In this document: piece after piece, positions 61,589 to 64,000 of the stretch
How positions within the stretch are numbered: the stretch's first letter is position 1
Layout: each line of letters opens with the position of its first letter
Origin: Lachnospiraceae bacterium
GTDB lineage: Bacteria > Bacillota > Clostridia > Lachnospirales > Lachnospiraceae
NCBI GenBank assembly: GCA_015057525.1
Contig: SVEE01000002.1
Coordinates: forward strand, 68,767-132,766
DNA: 64,000 bases
Direction of reading: 5' to 3'
Made by a program: the position numbers and the translations under genes
Notes under the pieces: generated by a model
What the model saw: the letters and a program-made list of their open reading frames with translations, nothing else
What the model was told of the DNA's origin: nothing
Database searches by the model: none

Positions 61589-64000
61589 TTGAATAATTTG
61601 TTATTAGTTGATGGAAATAGTATTCTTAACAGAGCATTTTACGGTTTACCAGACCTTACTACAAAGGATGGAAGACATACAAATGCTGTGTTAGGTTTTT
61701 TAAATATAATATTAAAAGTAATTGATGATATAAAAGCTACACATATATGTGTGGCTTTTGATGTTAAACATCCTACATTCAGACATGAAATGTACAAAGA
61801 ATATAAAGGTACAAGAAAACCTATGCCAGATGAACTTAGAGAGCAGGTACCTCTTATTAAAGAGGTTTTAAAAACTATGAATATAACCACCATAGAAAGA
61901 CCTGGATATGAGGCAGATGATATTCTTGGTACATTGTCACGAGTTGGAGAAAAAGAAGGCTATATGGTTACTGTTTTATCTGGAGATAGAGATTTACTTC
62001 AGCTTGCCACAGAACATATTTTAATTAAATTACCAAAGACAAAGGCTGGCAAAACTATAATAGAGAATTATTATTCCAATGATGTAGTGGAAGCTTATGG
62101 GGTAGATCCTGTCACATTTATTGACATGAAAGGTCTTATGGGAGATACTTCGGATAATATTCCAGGGGTTCCTGGCATTGGTGAAAAAACAGCAGGTAAG
62201 TTGCTTGTAGAATATGGCTCTTTAGACGGAATCTATGCTGGAATTGATTCTATGAAACAGAGCAAAATGAAGGATAATCTTGTTAACTTTAAGGAGCAGG
62301 CATACATGTCTAAGGAGCTTGCAACAATTAAACTTGATTGTGAACTTGATGTTAATCTTGAGGCTTCTTTGTATGACAATCCTTTTAATCAAGATAGCTA
62401 CAAGCTTTTTGACGAACTTGAATTTAAGAGCCTTTTGGGAAGATTTTCAGCAGAAAATAAAATAGAGGATTTTACTATATCCTATGAAGTTATTGAAGAT
62501 TATGATGAATTTAACAAAATAATTAATATGGCATCAAAGGAAAAGCTCATTGGTTTTGATATTATAACGCAAGGGGATGAGCAGGTAGCGTTATCCTTAT
62601 CTTTTGACGGTAAGAAAGCATATATATTAAAAATAATCAATTTTGTAACAGTAGATATGGTTTCTGATGCGCTTAAGTCCTTGTCTGACAAGGGCATTAT
62701 TCTTTGCTGTCTTGATATTAAGAGCAAACTTTCATATCTTAAGCTTTGTGATAAAGATAATATTTTTGATTGTGGTGTGGCAGGTTATTTACTTAATCCC
62801 CTTAAGGACCACTATGACTATGATGATATAGCAAGGGATTATCTTGGTATTTCTCTTGATGGCTACAAGGAACTTGTAGGAAAACAGGAAATAAATGTTT
62901 TTTCTATAGAATCTGAAAATATTGCAAAATATTCTTCGTATTGTTCGGCAATACCTGTAATGGCTTATGAGGTATTGATAGATAGACTTAAGGAACAGAA
63001 TATGTATGACTTATATAAAAATATAGAATTTCCTTGTGTATTTGCCTTATATGACATGGAAAAATATGGAATAAAAATAGATAAAGATGCTTTAGATAAA
63101 TATGGAAATAGTCTGAAAAATCGTATTGGAGAATTAGTTTCAGAAATATATGAGCTTGCAGGAGAGGAATTCAATATAAATTCAACGAAGCAGTTAGGTG
63201 AAATTTTGTTTGAAAAACTCCAGTTAAAAAGTGGCAAAAAGACAAAAACGGGATATTCTACAAGTGTAGAGGTGTTAGAAAAAATTTCAAATCAGCACCC
63301 TATAGTACCGCTTATTTTGGAGTATAGACAGCTTACTAAGCTTAATTCTACCTATGTTGAAGGTATGTCGTCTTACATTAAAGCAGATGGAAGAATACAT
63401 GGTAAGTTTAATCAAACAGTAACTGCAACTGGACGTATAAGCTCAACAGAACCTAATTTACAGAACATACCAACAAGATTACCTTTAGGAAGAGAAATCA
63501 GAAAGGTTTTCATTCCTGAAGATGGATATTGTTTCCTTGATGCGGATTATTCTCAGATAGAATTACGTGTTTTAGCTCATCTTTCTAATGATGAAACACT
63601 TATTGATGCTTATAAAAAGGATTCTGATATACATGCTGTAACTGCATCGGAGGTTTTTGATGTACCTATGGATGAGGTTACAGATCTTATGCGTAGAAAA
63701 GCAAAAGCGGTTAACTTTGGTATTGTTTATGGTATAAGTTCCTTTGGTTTAGGACAGGATTTGGATATATCACGTAAGGAGGCAGAGGGCTATATTGAAA
63801 AGTATTTTGCTACCTATGGAGGAATAAAGGCATTTCTTGATGATACTGTTAAAAATGCCAAAGACAACGGTTATACAAGTACAATATTTAATCGAAGAAG
63901 ACCTATACCAGAGCTTAAGTCTTCAAATTTCATGACAAGAAGCTTTGGGGAAAGAGCAGCTATGAATTCACCTATTCAGGGTACTGCAGCAGACATAATA
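61589..64000 (+). CDS. polA: DNA polymerase I, 3' partial, with degenerate proofreading domain
   Basis: Pol I fills gaps and removes RNA primers during replication and repair. It is absent from the ORF track because it runs off the window. The start is TTG at 61589 behind GGGAGG (61576-61581), giving MNNLLLVDGNSILNRAF, the normal N-terminus. The 5'-3' nuclease domain (about 1-290) has its metal sites (AFDVKHPTFRHE, GYEADDILG, SGDRDLLQ, MGDTSDNIPGVPGIG). The middle exonuclease-like domain lacks the DxE motif: it reads FDIITQ at Asp324. The polymerase domain has motif A DADYSQIELR (651-660) and motif B RRKAKAVNFGIVYG. 804 codons are visible; about 70 or more are missing. Confidence 0.97.
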   Translation, partial: MNNLLLVDGNSILNRAFYGLPDLTTKDGRHTNAVLGFLNIILKVIDDIKATHICVAFDVKHPTFRHEMYKEYKGTRKPMPDELREQVPLIKEVLKTMNITTIERPGYEADDILGTLSRVGEKEGYMVTVLSGDRDLLQLATEHILIKLPKTKAGKTIIENYYSNDVVEAYGVDPVTFIDMKGLMGDTSDNIPGVPGIGEKTAGKLLVEYGSLDGIYAGIDSMKQSKMKDNLVNFKEQAYMSKELATIKLDCELDVNLEASLYDNPFNQDSYKLFDELEFKSLLGRFSAENKIEDFTISYEVIEDYDEFNKIINMASKEKLIGFDIITQGDEQVALSLSFDGKKAYILKIINFVTVDMVSDALKSLSDKGIILCCLDIKSKLSYLKLCDKDNIFDCGVAGYLLNPLKDHYDYDDIARDYLGISLDGYKELVGKQEINVFSIESENIAKYSSYCSAIPVMAYEVLIDRLKEQNMYDLYKNIEFPCVFALYDMEKYGIKIDKDALDKYGNSLKNRIGELVSEIYELAGEEFNINSTKQLGEILFEKLQLKSGKKTKTGYSTSVEVLEKISNQHPIVPLILEYRQLTKLNSTYVEGMSSYIKADGRIHGKFNQTVTATGRISSTEPNLQNIPTRLPLGREIRKVFIPEDGYCFLDADYSQIELRVLAHLSNDETLIDAYKKDSDIHAVTASEVFDVPMDEVTDLMRRKAKAVNFGIVYGISSFGLGQDLDISRKEAEGYIEKYFATYGGIKAFLDDTVKNAKDNGYTSTIFNRRRPIPELKSSNFMTRSFGERAAMNSPIQGTAADII

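Overview
The window looks like chromosomal core sequence from a low-GC, anaerobic, spore-forming and probably motile member of the Clostridia, most likely a gut-type Lachnospiraceae. This is an inference from gene content, gene order and style. The spore genes are spoIVA, both dipicolinate synthase subunits and two DacF-like carboxypeptidases. Motility is suggested by cheR and by FliK-like and FlhB-like genes. Other pointers are a cytosolic cellobiose phosphorylase, an IspH-S1 fusion, a Ser/Thr kinase with a Thr/Glu repeat linker, and a biotin-dependent sodium pump. I see no rRNA, tRNA, CRISPR array, insertion sequence or prophage. Nearly every gene is on the + strand; the exceptions are an HD-GYP gene and asnB.

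Layout. 1-5.8 kb: the 3' part of an aroE-aroK fusion, a terminator, then pnp with a strong promoter and a long leader hairpin, then cellobiose phosphorylase. 6-8.7 kb: a lipoprotein and a membrane Ser/Thr kinase whose outer domains look homologous, each with its own promoter and terminator. 8.7-18.1 kb: tepA, ftsK/spoIIIE, one-carbon genes fhs and folD around an unknown lipoprotein, rimO, pgsA and the CinA amidase. 18.2-23.7 kb: a five-gene biotin-dependent, Na+-coupled carboxyltransferase/decarboxylase operon with two different carboxyltransferases. 23.7-27 kb: KtrB/KtrA potassium uptake and an HI0933-type flavoprotein. 27-30.6 kb: cmk, ispH-S1 and cheR.

30.6-43.2 kb is a ribosome, envelope and lipid block: rplS, two type I signal peptidases flanking rbgA, rnhB, a FliK-like/FlhB-like pair, a YraN-family gene, a PgeF-family gene, a DUF512 radical-SAM-like gene, der, plsY, gpsA and an SGNH hydrolase. 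43.2-56 kb is sporulation and cell-wall rich: spoIVA, scpAB, the HD-GYP gene (-), dacF-like 1, dpaAB, asnB (-), dacF-like 2, a metallophosphoesterase and an L,D-transpeptidase. 56-64 kb: purine nucleoside phosphorylase, B12-dependent metH, ilvN, ilvC, an anti-sigma-like zinc-finger membrane protein and the 5' part of polA.

The points most worth checking are: (1) a 22-bp hairpin across the spoIVA promoter and ribosome binding site that would block read-through expression; (2) a perfect Shine-Dalgarno sequence and in-frame ATG at the IspH/S1 junction, coinciding with a sharp codon-usage shift; (3) the composite sodium-pump operon with a divergent acyl-CoA-type carboxyltransferase and a lipoprotein-OadG fusion; (4) the kinase-lipoprotein pair sharing an outer domain; (5) a hairpin between the Shine-Dalgarno sequence and the start codon of cmk. 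Functions rest on reading motifs by eye; no database search was run.
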